The position numbers were made by a program, and so were the translations under genes. 64,000 bases of DNA from Eutypella sp. D-1 (Eukaryota > Ascomycota > Sordariomycetes > Xylariales > Diatrypaceae), in NCBI GenBank assembly GCA_023313575.1, contig JAJTTP010000005.1, forward strand, positions 930,001-994,000, read 5' to 3'. Below are positions 54,575 through 64,000 of this stretch, one piece after another (the first letter of the stretch is position 1; each line of letters opens with the position of its first letter). The notes beneath the pieces were generated by a model that did no database searches, was not told the DNA's origin, and was given only the letters and a program-made list of their open reading frames with translations.

Positions 54575-55262
54575 TGCGGTGTTGGGAAGAGAAATTAAAT
54601 AAAAAAAGAAATCTACAAGGGCTAGGTGTTTGTGAATCGCCCGGTCCAAGAGGAAGATGATACCGCGCGCATGAATGAACATGAACGCTCCTACTACGAG
54701 CAACAGCTGAGGCATGGCCGATATGAAACTAGTAAATACCTAAATATGGCCGGGCTCAACATTGCGCTTTGTATCAAAACCCATGCACTTACAGAGCTCA
54801 TGGTTCTAAGCATATTGAATGCAGCCATTTATAAGCCCTGTCTCTGGGTAAGGTGTCGATTATTGAGTAAATGAAATTACATTACAAAAGGCCTGAAGTA
54901 ACGAGGCTACTATATACCGAAAGGGAATTAAAAGCGATTGGTTTCAGCACTGCCGTGCTTAGGATTGGTGGCACGCCGTATTACGTTGTCGTGTTTTTGT
55001 TTTCGTCAAACTTCCCGCTCCTTCTAATTACTTGGCTGCTCCGCCGTACTGTACTATCAGCCCCATAATGGAGATCATGCTCTCAAACAATGGATTAAAC
55101 CGAGCCTTGATCACGAAATTCAGGTTAGTCACGCGGTGCCAAAAATGTATTTATATTCAAGGTAAGTGGGCATAGTCATCGTCCTCGTCCTCGATTAAAA
55201 TCGGCAGAACCCCCCGGCCAAAACACACCCCCACCACCCGAGAAGCATCACGAAAATGTCCT
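54575..55262. other. Convergent intergenic gap
   Basis: 3' flanks of rrp4 and the aldehyde dehydrogenase gene; no gene is seen. Confidence 0.5.
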
Positions 55263-57055
55263 TCACGGCAGCGCGGCCTTGGCGGTGGTGAGGACGTCGC
55301 GCAGACGATCGACGACGAGGCCGCGGTCGACGAGGCCGGTGCTGACCGCAGCGTAGCCGGAGACGAGGACGACAGCCCAGCGGAGCAACGCACCTTTGGC
55401 GCCGCCGGCACGGCCGAGGCCGAGGACGAGGCCCAGCCAGTAGCGCACGCCCTTGACGGGGCGGCCGTCGCGGTCGAAGTCGGGGCGCGCGCGGCTCAGC
55501 CACTCATACTCGCGCATCGAAGCCGCCGTGTATGGGAAGTAGCGCACGCGCAGGAATCGGTCCATCCAGCCCGGATTCTCTACCACCGTCCGCCGATGCG
55601 AGAAGCAGTCGAAGCCCGCCCGGCTGTGGTACGCTCCTGTCCCGGACTCGCCCACCCCGCCGAACGGCAGCGTCGCTATCGCCCCGTGCATGAACGAGTC
55701 GTTCAGCGTCGCACCACCCGAGGTCACGTGAGTCAAGACTGTAAGGTATGTTAGTTAAAGATGCAGGAAGTTATGCAGGGGGGCACAAGGCAGGACGAAA
55801 GTCAGACGGCAGGAGATGGGAATGGTGAGGGGAAATCAACTGTATGTCGGTGAAAGATTTATAAATATAAAAACTCACTCTTTTCATTCTCACTCTCCGA
55901 CCCGAAAGCCATAAGTGACAGTGGTGTAGAGTCAACGTCATTCGCAACCTTGATCGCGTCGTCCAGGTTATCATAGGGCAAAATCGCCCAGATGGGGCCG
56001 AAGGACTCTTCCCGAACCATAACGTCATCGGAAGAATCGACAAGAACGGCGGTGGGGGCGATTAAGAGCCGGTCGCGATCTGTTTCGCCACCGAGGACGA
56101 TCTTGCCGCTGGTAGTGTCGAGCATGTTCTTCATGCGGTCGAACTGGCGCTCGTTGATGACGCGGCAATAGTCCTGGCAGTTGAGGGGCCCTTCCGGGAA
56201 AAATTCCTTTGATACCGCGTTGACATGCTTGATGAAGTCATCGACCAGGCTCCGTTCGACTAGGACGTAGTTGTGCGACATGCAGACCTGGCCCGCGGCG
56301 ATGGTCTTCCCCCACATCAGACGCCGGGCCGCTAGAGCCAGGTCCGTGGCACGCGTAATGAAGGCCGGGTTCTTGCCACCCAGCTCGAGTGCCACCGGGG
56401 TCAGATGCTCGGCGGCCTTCCGGAGGACAATACGCGCGACAGTGGTGTTGCCAGTGTACATGATTTTGCCCCACCTCTGTTCCAGCAGCACTGTGGTTTC
56501 CGGCACGGCGCCTAACACGACCTTGTAGGCAGAGCGGTCGAGGTAGGTCTCCACAAGCTCCTTGAACACCACGGCGGTGGCCGGGGCATTCTCGGAAGGC
56601 TTAACGAGGGCGGGACACCCAGCAGCTATGGCGCCGATCAAAGGGCCAAAATTCAGCATAAAAGGAAAGTTGTAGGTACCGATGATGAGGACGGGGCCTA
56701 AAGGCTCCTTCCTGATGCGGGGCTTCAAGGGGGCAAAGGTGATAGGATACTCGGCCTTCTCATCCTTGGCCCAGGACTTGAGATGCTTGATGATGAAGGT
56801 CAGATCTTGTTCGTTGAAGGCGATCTCGGAGAAAGTAGCGTCGTGGGCGGACTTGTTCAGATCCTGCTTCAGAGCAGCCTGTATCTTGGGGGTGAAGTCC
56901 TGCAGGCCCCACCAGAGCTTGCGCAGTTGAACAAGACGCCATTCGACATCCTTGGACTGGTTGGTCCGGAAGAATTGGTGAAGCTCGGCGACGGCCTGGG
57001 GGATGTCATCGACCGGCGTATGCTCGAAGGGTGGGATTTTGATGTCGGTTGACAT
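55263..57055 (-). CDS. Fatty aldehyde dehydrogenase (ALDH3 class, HFD1-like)
   Basis: Exon 1 (57055-55879) and exon 2 (55738-55263), intron 140 nt, 550 residues. The Rossmann and substrate segments include PLGPVLIIGTYNFPF and NAPATAVVFKELV. The catalytic Glu lies in LELGGKNP and the Cys in AAGQVCMSHNYVL. The end of the catalytic domain is TSGGATLNDSFMH with PFGGVGESGTGAYH. These are class-3 ALDH hallmarks. The C-terminal extension is hydrophobic (LLRWAVVLVSGYAAVSTG), consistent with membrane anchoring in ER, lipid droplets or mitochondria, as for yeast Hfd1 and human FALDH. It oxidises long-chain aldehydes to acids, for example in sphingolipid breakdown. Confidence 0.92.
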
Positions 57056-58418
57056 TGTGGCTTAGACAGAGTACGACCTCGGGAAACTTGGTATCTAAAG
57101 TCTAACGGGGATGGGGTATCAAGTTATGATGCTATTCAGAGATCCTCAACAACACATGCAACAAAAACAATCCTCGAATACAATGTGGCTAGCCGGCAAA
57201 GGAGTTGGACGAGGTACTTAAGGAGTAACCTGGAAATGCAGTTGGAAGGAAATTAGAGACAATTAGGTAGTGACGGTTTACTCCAAGGTAGGAATCTTCC
57301 TGAGATGTCCTAGCAAAAGAAATGCAAATTCGGGTATGTATACATCTAAGATAAGTATGATGAGGTCGATCAATTTATGCTCAATGCAGGTGATGCGATG
57401 CGCCTACTTATTGTACATATAGATGAATATTGTAGTTGGAACCGTCTTCGAAGCTGTCGACCGGCCGCTAGTCTAGTATTAATTAGAGCCAAAACGATTA
57501 ATGAATTGGAACCCGGGGATTAGAACAACGCAGTGTCCCGAGTCCGTTTATCATCTAATTACTCCGTAGGTGGCTTGGATGGCTTGCCGTTGAGTCGGAG
57601 ATGGGTTGCCTATTGAGCCTGCCTATTGCTTAGTTACTTGGTTGCGGAATGCGCTTAGAAGCCGAGGCTAGTTCAAGCTCTAGGCACATCTTAGCCCAGG
57701 TTGGCAAGCGTTGTCCAGACCGAGCCAGCCAATGACCCCATTCTGACCAGGTACCTAGGGAAACGGTTAACTATAATTGTATGTACATCCGATGCAATTC
57801 ACATGTCGGAGTTGATGAGTTTTGATATTGACTTGGAAGATATAAACGGAAAGCTATGTCCACGGGTTGCCTTCCATAAGATTGGTAAACATTGAAAATC
57901 GGATAATTAAAGTGCTTACCTACCTCATATATATGTAGCTAAGGTATATAGGTAGGTAGGCTTGGTACCTAGGTAGATAGACCTCGGGAGTACCTTAAGG
58001 CTTAGTTATCCCGAGGTCAGCCTATGGCCTACTGAAAATTGGAGATGCCAGGACCGAAAGAAGGCAAGGTACCTAGGTACATAATCTTGGGCATCATCTG
58101 GCACCTGGCGGCCCGACTCTACAGATGGCACTTAAACCTCGTCCAACTGCTCCTCCATCTCGCTAAACGAAGAGGTCGGCCCCACTCTTCCCACCAAGCT
58201 CGATACACCAAAATTTTCAGATTTTAGTGGAAATATTCTCGAACTTTTTTCCCCCCTCCCCTTCCCTTCCTTTTTGCTTCAGTCACTCAGTAGCATCGTC
58301 AAGCCAAATCAACCTCAATCAACCACCTTCACCACACGGCCAGGCGCAGGATTAAATCTCTTTGCGTCCTTACAATAAGTCAACCAGACAAAAAGAAAAA
58401 GTCGACAGAAAAGTCGCA
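57056..58418. other. Divergent promoter region (ALDH / eL22)
   Basis: Contains TAGGTACC elements near 57930-57975 and 58067-58082 and a strong pyrimidine tract at 58245-58281 before the eL22 leader. Short frames here are unsupported. Confidence 0.55.
58245..58281 (+). promoter_or_regulatory. Pyrimidine tract upstream of eL22
   Basis: A run of T then C/T about 140-175 bp before the eL22 start codon. Long CT tracts in promoter/leader are common for highly expressed fungal ribosomal-protein genes and probably set the transcription start. Confidence 0.45.
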
Positions 58419-59165
58419 ATGGCTCCCCAAACAGTATGTAAAACATGAAGGCATCATGGCATTCGCTTTGCTGTTGGCCCAATCCCCCTGCCTGGGTTCA
58501 AGGGTTCAATATATACCTGTTCCCCTTGCAGTGAGATCATGGCGTGAAGCAGTAGGCTAAGGTCAATTTTTTTTCCAACTTTACAGAAGAAGTCCGGCAA
58601 GGCGGCCAAGACGACCAAGAAGGTAAGCAATTCCAAGTCCAAGTCCCTCGCCCTGTCTCTCGCCCTCCTGCCATGCGCGGGCCAGGCGATCTTCAAGATT
58701 ATATGCGCCCGCAGTTGTCGCGCGACGAAATAAACAAATCGCTCACATTTTCTGGTCTGGTCTGTATAGTTCGTCATCAACGCCCAGCAGCCCGCTAGCG
58801 ACAAGATCTTCGACACCTCCGCCTTCGAGAAGTTCCTCCAGGAAAAGATCAAGGTTGATGGCCGTGTTGGCAACCTCGGCGACAAGATCGTCATCCAGCA
58901 GGCTGGCGAGGGCAAGGTCGAGATTATCGCCCACAACGAGCTCTCTGGCAGATACCTCAAGTACCTGTGAGTCCAGGCAATCCAATCGCGACAACCTTCA
59001 AGCAGCACCCAACATCTAACTCAATCTCCCTCTCTTAGGACCAAGAAGTTCCTCAAGAAGCAGCAGCTCCGTGACTGGCTCCGCGTCGTCTCCACCTCCA
59101 AGGGCGTCTACGAGCTCAAGTTCTTCAACGTCGTCCAGGATGAGGCCGACGAGGATGACGACTAA
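58419..59165 (+). CDS. rpl22: 60S ribosomal protein eL22
   Basis: Four exons (58419-58433, 58587-58622, 58770-58966, 59039-59165) give 124 residues in frame. The start is ATGGCTCCCCAAACA in leader context tcgcaATGG. Exon 2 encodes the basic N-tail ([12 protein letters not shown]). The body [35 protein letters not shown] and [16 protein letters not shown] is diagnostic of eL22, and it ends in an acidic tail (DEADEDDD). A cytosolic large-subunit component near the exit-tunnel side of the ribosome. Introns at the 5' end are usual for fungal ribosomal-protein genes; the tiny first exon makes the gene easy to miss. Confidence 0.96.
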
Positions 59166-59506
59166 ACGGAGAACGACCTGTAACGATCATATGCGGTATA
59201 GGACAAACGTTGCATGGGCAGGCGCATGGCATAGGGAAAACGGTGGTATCGGAATCATTTGCAGCTAGAATTGGATTGCAAAAAAGAGAAGAGATGCCCC
59301 TCCTGGTCATGGGCTGTTAAACAACCTCTATGAATTATTTTTTCTAACGTGTGAAACCTGTAAACGCCGTTCGCCGTGCTCATAAATGGAGATTTCTTCG
59401 CAATCCGTAGTCCGTAGTCCGTAATCCGTAGTTTGTACATATATCCGTGTCTAGATCATTATCCATCCAGTATAAATCTATATCTCGCCCTTTCTCAATT
59501 CATCTG
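59166..59506. other. Convergent gap with short tandem repeat
   Basis: 3' flanks of eL22 and the mitochondrial carrier gene, including the TCCGTAG repeat at 59404-59431. Confidence 0.6.
59404..59431. repeat. TCCGTAG/TCCGTAA short tandem repeat
   Basis: Four near-identical units of 7-8 bases (tccgtagtccgtagtccgtaatccgtag). It encodes nothing recognisable on either strand. Confidence 0.8.
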
Positions 59507-60639
59507 TCACGGTAACGACCTGAAAACAGCTTCCCACGTAACAAGGGCCGCAGCGTTCGTCGGGAACGCCCGGAGGAAGCACGGGACGAATCCGCGCCAG
59601 AACCCCCTCGCGCCGCCCTCACGGTAGACGGCGGCGGCAGCGTCGCGCCAGCGGAAAAAGCGCCTCTCGCCGTCGCCGAGGCGGCCACCGAGGGGATCCG
59701 TCATGATGCGCTGCTTGACGACGTCGCTGGGGTAGCTAGTGATCCAGAAAACCTGGGCGCTGAGGCCGCCGGCCCAGAAGTTGACGGCGGGCTGGCTGAG
59801 CGCCGTGCGCTCGCGCAGCGCGCGCGTGAAGATGTCGTACGACGACCACCAGAAGAAGAAGAACGACCGGAACAGCAGCGTCGCCGACAGGCCCCGGTAC
59901 ACGCCCCGCACCCCGTGCGCCCCGTAGATCCGCCGCACGCAGTCCACGGGGCCCGAGTACAGCCGCTCCGCCTTGCGCGCCGAGTACTGCACCTGCAGCC
60001 GCGCCTTGACGTGCTCCACGGGCGCCGCCACCATCGACACCGTGCAGCCGGCGAGCACGCCCGCGAGGCCGTGGCCCACGGCGGGGAGGTGGCGCACGGG
60101 GTCTTCATGATGGGCGTCGTTGGCGCCGGCGCCTTCTTGCCTTTGCTTCTGCGTCTGGGCTTCGCCGGCGAGCACCGCGACGGGCGCAGGTATAGGCGCG
60201 AAGACATGCTCCGCAAGCAGCCGTCGGTACACCGTTAGGCTGCCCATCAGGATGCTGTCCATGAACATCCAGCCTACGAGCGGCGGCGTCGCGCCCTTGT
60301 ACAGGCCCCGCACCCCCTCGTTGCGCACCGTCTGCGTCACGCACTGCAGCGGCCCGCTGAAGCGCGTGCTGTCCGTCGTCTGGAGCCGCACCTTTACTGT
60401 GTCGAACGGGTGGCCGACTATTTTCCTCCGCTTCGGGTTAGCCGTCGCAGCTAACTACCACTCTATCTACATTTCAAGTAGGCGTGGAGGACAGAAGGGG
60501 ACAGGAACAACATACCTGTCAGCTTGGCGATGCCGGAGAAGACGCCGGCCACGAAGCCCTTGTAGTGGCTGGGGGCATTGGGCTTCGCAGGCTCCTCCTG
60601 CTGCTGCCTCTGCTTCTGCTTGGGGTCAGCCGCCATCAT
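59507..60639 (-). CDS. Mitochondrial carrier family protein (SLC25, Ymc1/carnitine-carrier-like)
   Basis: Exon 1 (60639-60516) and exon 2 (60417-59507), intron 98 nt, 344 residues. All three carrier signatures Px[DE]xx[KR] are visible: PFDTVKVR, PVEHVKAR and PSDVVKQR, each starting a repeat of two membrane helices, so the three-repeat fold is complete. Repeat 1 begins HYKGFVAGVFSGIAKLT, and GLYKGATPPLVGWMFMDS follows. The loop between repeats 1 and 2 is unusually long and Gln/Gly-rich (GEAQTQKQRQEGAGANDAHH). It sits in the inner mitochondrial membrane. Similarity is closest to the basic amino-acid/carnitine/glycine (Ymc1, SLC25A20/29) group; the substrate is inference. The gene is very GC-rich. 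Confidence 0.9.
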
Positions 60640-61673
60640 GGGGATGATGGTGCTATAAAAGGAGGGTTGGTGGGAAGACGGTTGTCTAGATGCAGCGATG
60701 CTATTCCATCGAGATATCTACTTAAACATGAAGGAATAATACCAGAATATCTTTCCCTCGTTGCCCTTTTTTTTCCTTTCTTTTCCTCTTATTCCTACAC
60801 GGTTGTTGCTGCTTACGAAAAATTACTTTATCGATGTCTGATTGGAGGGGATCCCCTATCAGCTCTTCTACCCTTGCATTTGTACAACGTCATTTAGCGA
60901 GCTGATAGCCCCGACATCGGGGCGCTTTTAGCAAATGCTAGTATTCTTCTACATACCTGTATGTTGTCAAGGGCCTGCGCCAAGGACACCCCTTTTCCCC
61001 GCAACCCCCTTTTCTCTAGAGTCAGATCGATAGTTCACTTACCTCGTCTCAGCTCCAAAATATTCACTACGAGACTGGACTCCAGCTTAGACACCAAGTC
61101 GTATTCTATCATATTAACACACTGTTATAACGTCTTCGAGGTGATGTACCAGGGTACATGTGTGTGTGCCATGCTATGGAGTTCGACGAGGTCAATCAAG
61201 ATAGCAAACTTGGATCCTCGTCGATCTACGTCAGCGACCTTACAAACTACAATCAGATAACCGCAGGTGTGACCAGGCTGAGCCAGGAATCCCACCCACG
61301 ATGTGGTATCTACCGTATAGATAGGCTAATAAGCATAGTGTTTGCAAGGTCCAAGCTCCAGAAAATGTTCGCGATCCTACCAGACCGTTTTCTTATTATT
61401 ATTCAACTCGAGATCGACTGTCATTTTCTCGGGTGGCTACCACGCAAACAGCACGCTCGCTTATCCAGATATTGCTTGCTCTATCCTGAAACTTCTATGG
61501 AAAGGCAATTTGTTCCACACATACCAAACAACGTGTCATTGCGAAGCTAGAAAAGACTGAAGGAATGTGGGGCTACTCTCTCCTCCTCGTCGACCCAGTA
61601 AATTTGGTGAGTGTTAGATCCCCATTTCCCTTCACTTCGGGTGAAGATCCCCCAGCGAAAACCCCTTCGCCCT
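60640..61673. other. Intergenic region
   Basis: Upstream of the carrier gene and 3' side of the small gene at 61674. Plus-strand frames of up to 130 codons near 61158-61550 overlap in different frames and show no domain signal. Confidence 0.45.
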
Positions 61674-62204
61674 TCAGTCAATAGTAGGAGGTAGCTCCTC
61701 CCATATCACTCCTTTAGCCCTAGCTTGCTCTCGCATCGCGTCGTATACCCCTCCGGGCATCAAGTGCAACCCTATATCAAACCCACCAAAGTCGTTAAGA
61801 AAGCAACGCATTTTCGCGTACGCGATTTTCCACCTTCTATCATCCCATGTGACCTCCTTGTCCGGATCCTTCCTCACCAGCATCATGACTACCGGCACCG
61901 ACTGGCCAGTTTTACAGGCGCGACGAGAACTGACGTCTAGCTCGATGGTGTGTTTTTGCAGGTGGTCTCGTTGGAATTCCTGGTATTCCCTGGTCTCTTT
62001 AAGAGAAATGAAAGGGAACCTGTACCATACCTCATCCAGAGCGTGGTTCCAGTAACCATGCCGCTCCGGATCGAAGGGTTCGATTTCGCCGTAATCCCAA
62101 ATTCCAAGCCCTTGCTCTAGAGACCACTGTATCAGCGTAGATAACTGATTGAGATCGGGTGGCGTGGAAGCCACCTTGGAGGCCCCATCTGGAGTGGACT
62201 TCAT
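61674..62204 (-). CDS. Hypothetical protein, 176 aa
   Basis: A single exon starting MKSTPDGASKVAS. Helical start (LNQLSTLIQWSLEQGLGI), then WDYGEIEPFDPERHGYWNHA, a beta-like centre (ELDVSSRRACKTGQSVPVVM) and an alpha/beta end (AKMRCFLNDFGGFDIGLHLM, then MREQARAKGVIWEELPPTID). It is soluble, with no signal or membrane segment. The amphipathic pattern and clean termini suggest a real small protein. I do not recognise a family. A TATA-rich stretch lies about 150 bp upstream. Confidence 0.6.
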   Translation of the reverse strand: MKSTPDGASKVASTPPDLNQLSTLIQWSLEQGLGIWDYGEIEPFDPERHGYWNHALDEVWYRFPFISLKETREYQEFQRDHLQKHTIELDVSSRRACKTGQSVPVVMMLVRKDPDKEVTWDDRRWKIAYAKMRCFLNDFGGFDIGLHLMPGGVYDAMREQARAKGVIWEELPPTID

Positions 62205-64000
62205 AGTGTCTTAGAGGAATGAGTTTGGGGTTGAGTTGACAATTTCTTGTGCAGTATAGCGTGCGGTGTTCGCTTTCCCGAATTGAGATATATTTGGAAG
62301 GATTTGGGGGTGGCCGTCAGTGTATTGGAGGTTCCGGAATTGGCCTGGATTATATATATACATGCGCTATGTGTAGCACGAGCATAGATGTTTGGCCGTT
62401 TTGATCGAGCTCGTATCATACCACTGGCCATTGTTTGCTATTACGGCTGTACCATACCGTTGCACCATGGAGGCCAAAATATTGGTGAATGATTGCAATG
62501 GTCAATGGTGGCAATCATACTGGTGCTTACAGCCATATATAGATGTGGCCCCCTGGACATATATAGTGGAGAACCTATACGGGTGACCAATCCGTAACAT
62601 TTGCTTTTTCGTGTTACCTGCCCATGTATTTACAAATCACTAGGCATACTATGATTCACCCATTGCAGCCACCGTTTCCTTTAATATGGGCTCAAGTCGT
62701 TATCCCCGGCTATAAAGAGTATAAATCTATTATACTCTCATCATGACATGTAGATAGGCTGACCCTGCCCCAGACGCGACGCTCTTGCTTTGGCCTACTG
62801 AAGTCACCATGGATTTGCGACGTCTTCCATTGCCAGTCGAATTAATCCGTGGCTGTCAATATTGAAGACATTTATACAGCATACATTATTGCTAGGGGGA
62901 AATATGGTTCACTCCATTCTTTTAATATTATGCCCTTCGTCATCTCTAAACGGGAAGGGCCTGCACGAAAAGTCCATTGAGCTAAGCGTTATATATATAT
63001 ATAACCACACCATAATGAATATAACGTAAATCGAATTCAAGAGATCGTCGAGCCGTTGCATACATGCCCCTCCCATATTTCAAACGTGACTCTCATAATG
63101 AGGGTTGACGAATGAATGGAGGCTTCCCCTTTCTATAGAGCACATGATTCATCAGGGCTAAAGGATGCAACACTATTTTCATACGCGCAAGAATTCGATG
63201 TTAGCTAAAACTTGAGATTGATCTATATGGCTGATGCTTGTATTTTGCGTAATCAACATAACACGTTCATTGCGAGCTCGGCGTAAAGTACGCACATATG
63301 ATTAATCATACATTTCTCTTAAAGTTTTACCGGTCAAGTCGAGCATTAAAGCCGTTTTACCTCTCTAGACGTATTGCCGATGTTCAGACCTGCTAGCTCA
63401 GATATCGAATGAATCAAAGAAGTTGATGAGATGCTAATAATCCCAATTTCACTGAAACATCAACTGACACCCCTTACGACTGCTCCGTACTTCCAAGTTC
63501 CTCGCCTCATAAGTCTCAGTGGGAAGTCGTCGACCTCTGCATCGCCTATCATCGAATAAGAGGTTCAGGTTGTCACAGTAGCTGCGACAGTTATGACTCT
63601 TCAGAAAAGTCCCTAAATCTGACGAGCCAACCACACCACCCTCCGGGAAGCATGCTAGTTTGTCATGTGAGATAAGCATTGGACACATATCCATTCTTAT
63701 TCGACTAGAAGCAACTTTAGCACTTATGCACGATTTCGGCTTATTCACAATTCAAAGTTTAATCAAATCTGGCAGTACAGAAGGTTAGACCTTGTGCCTA
63801 CCTACGTAAGTAGGTAGCAAGGCTGCTGAGTGGCCGAAGAAATTGAAAAGGTGAAACCTAAAATTATTTCCTCAAGAGTACCCTGCTCATACTAGACGGC
63901 ACCGCGTGCCCTCCCAACACAAAGGCTGCCTCGCCAAAGGTCAATTATGTATAGCACCGTGGCCTTGAAACACTTCAAAATTGCATCTAATCGACATAAC
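62205..64000. other. Right-edge intergenic region, no supportable gene
   Basis: A+T-leaning DNA with an AT run at 62990-63002 and one CCTACCTACGTAAGTAGGTAG palindromic element near 63798-63818. A 99-codon minus frame at 63449-63748 has no features. Confidence 0.5.

Noticed and set aside
59255..59440. Minus-strand frame with a DYGLRIA-type repeat
   Set aside because: A product of the TCCGTAG tandem repeat, not a conserved protein.
1..64000. tRNA, rRNA and CRISPR arrays
   Set aside because: Scanning by eye for tRNA A/B-box patterns and regular spaced repeats gave nothing convincing; a tRNAscan-SE run would be decisive.

Overview
The window looks like nuclear DNA of a filamentous ascomycete, probably a Sordariomycete. 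Genes are intron-poor with short GT..AG introns of roughly 50-170 nt. They match typical Pezizomycotina families, such as IFRD, an eL22 ribosomal protein, exosome Rrp4, a Pex24-type peroxin, secreted GH3/GH18/GH127/M28 enzymes and HFD1-type aldehyde dehydrogenase. One 6.2 kb LTR retrotransposon carries the unmistakable C-to-T / G-to-A signature of repeat-induced point mutation (RIP). Intergenic DNA is sprinkled with TAGGTACCTA-type palindromic low-complexity motifs. All calls come from reading the sequence; no database search was run.

Layout. 1.6-2.7 kb: small Rossmann-fold oxidoreductase. 4.0-5.9 kb: secreted GH18-like protein whose catalytic Glu is replaced by Leu. 6.9-8.3 kb: IFRD protein. 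8.3-12.3 kb: long intergenic stretch. 12.3-15.1 kb: FHA protein with two SUMO-interaction-like motifs and a C-terminal membrane anchor. 16.4-16.8 kb: small unknown protein. 17.1-19.0 kb: Tdp1-like phosphodiesterase. 19.3-21.3 kb: M28 aminopeptidase.

21.9-28.2 kb is a complete LTR retrotransposon (199 bp LTRs, 5 bp target duplication GAAGT) destroyed by RIP. It sits between the M28 gene and a divergent CCCH-RBR ubiquitin ligase gene (28.6-30.9 kb). The ligase gene has a clear frameshift, and the M28 gene has one exon junction that does not keep frame.

33-42 kb holds three same-strand genes: secreted GH3 (PA14 insert), secreted GH127 with the Cys/zinc catalytic centre, and an HSL-family alpha/beta hydrolase. 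They look like a small plant-polysaccharide unit, possibly acting on arabinose-containing glycans. 43.8-46.0 kb encodes a large fungal-specific protein with a possible HicA-like C-terminus. 47.3-49.4 kb encodes an NYN-like plus tandem CCCH zinc-finger protein, with a 16 bp E-box palindrome and a 23 bp inverted repeat upstream. 50.1-50.7 kb is a cysteine-rich single-pass membrane protein.

Housekeeping genes fill 51-61 kb: Pex24-family peroxin, Rrp4, fatty aldehyde dehydrogenase, eL22 and a mitochondrial carrier. 61.7-62.2 kb is a small unknown gene, and the last 1.8 kb shows no supportable gene.
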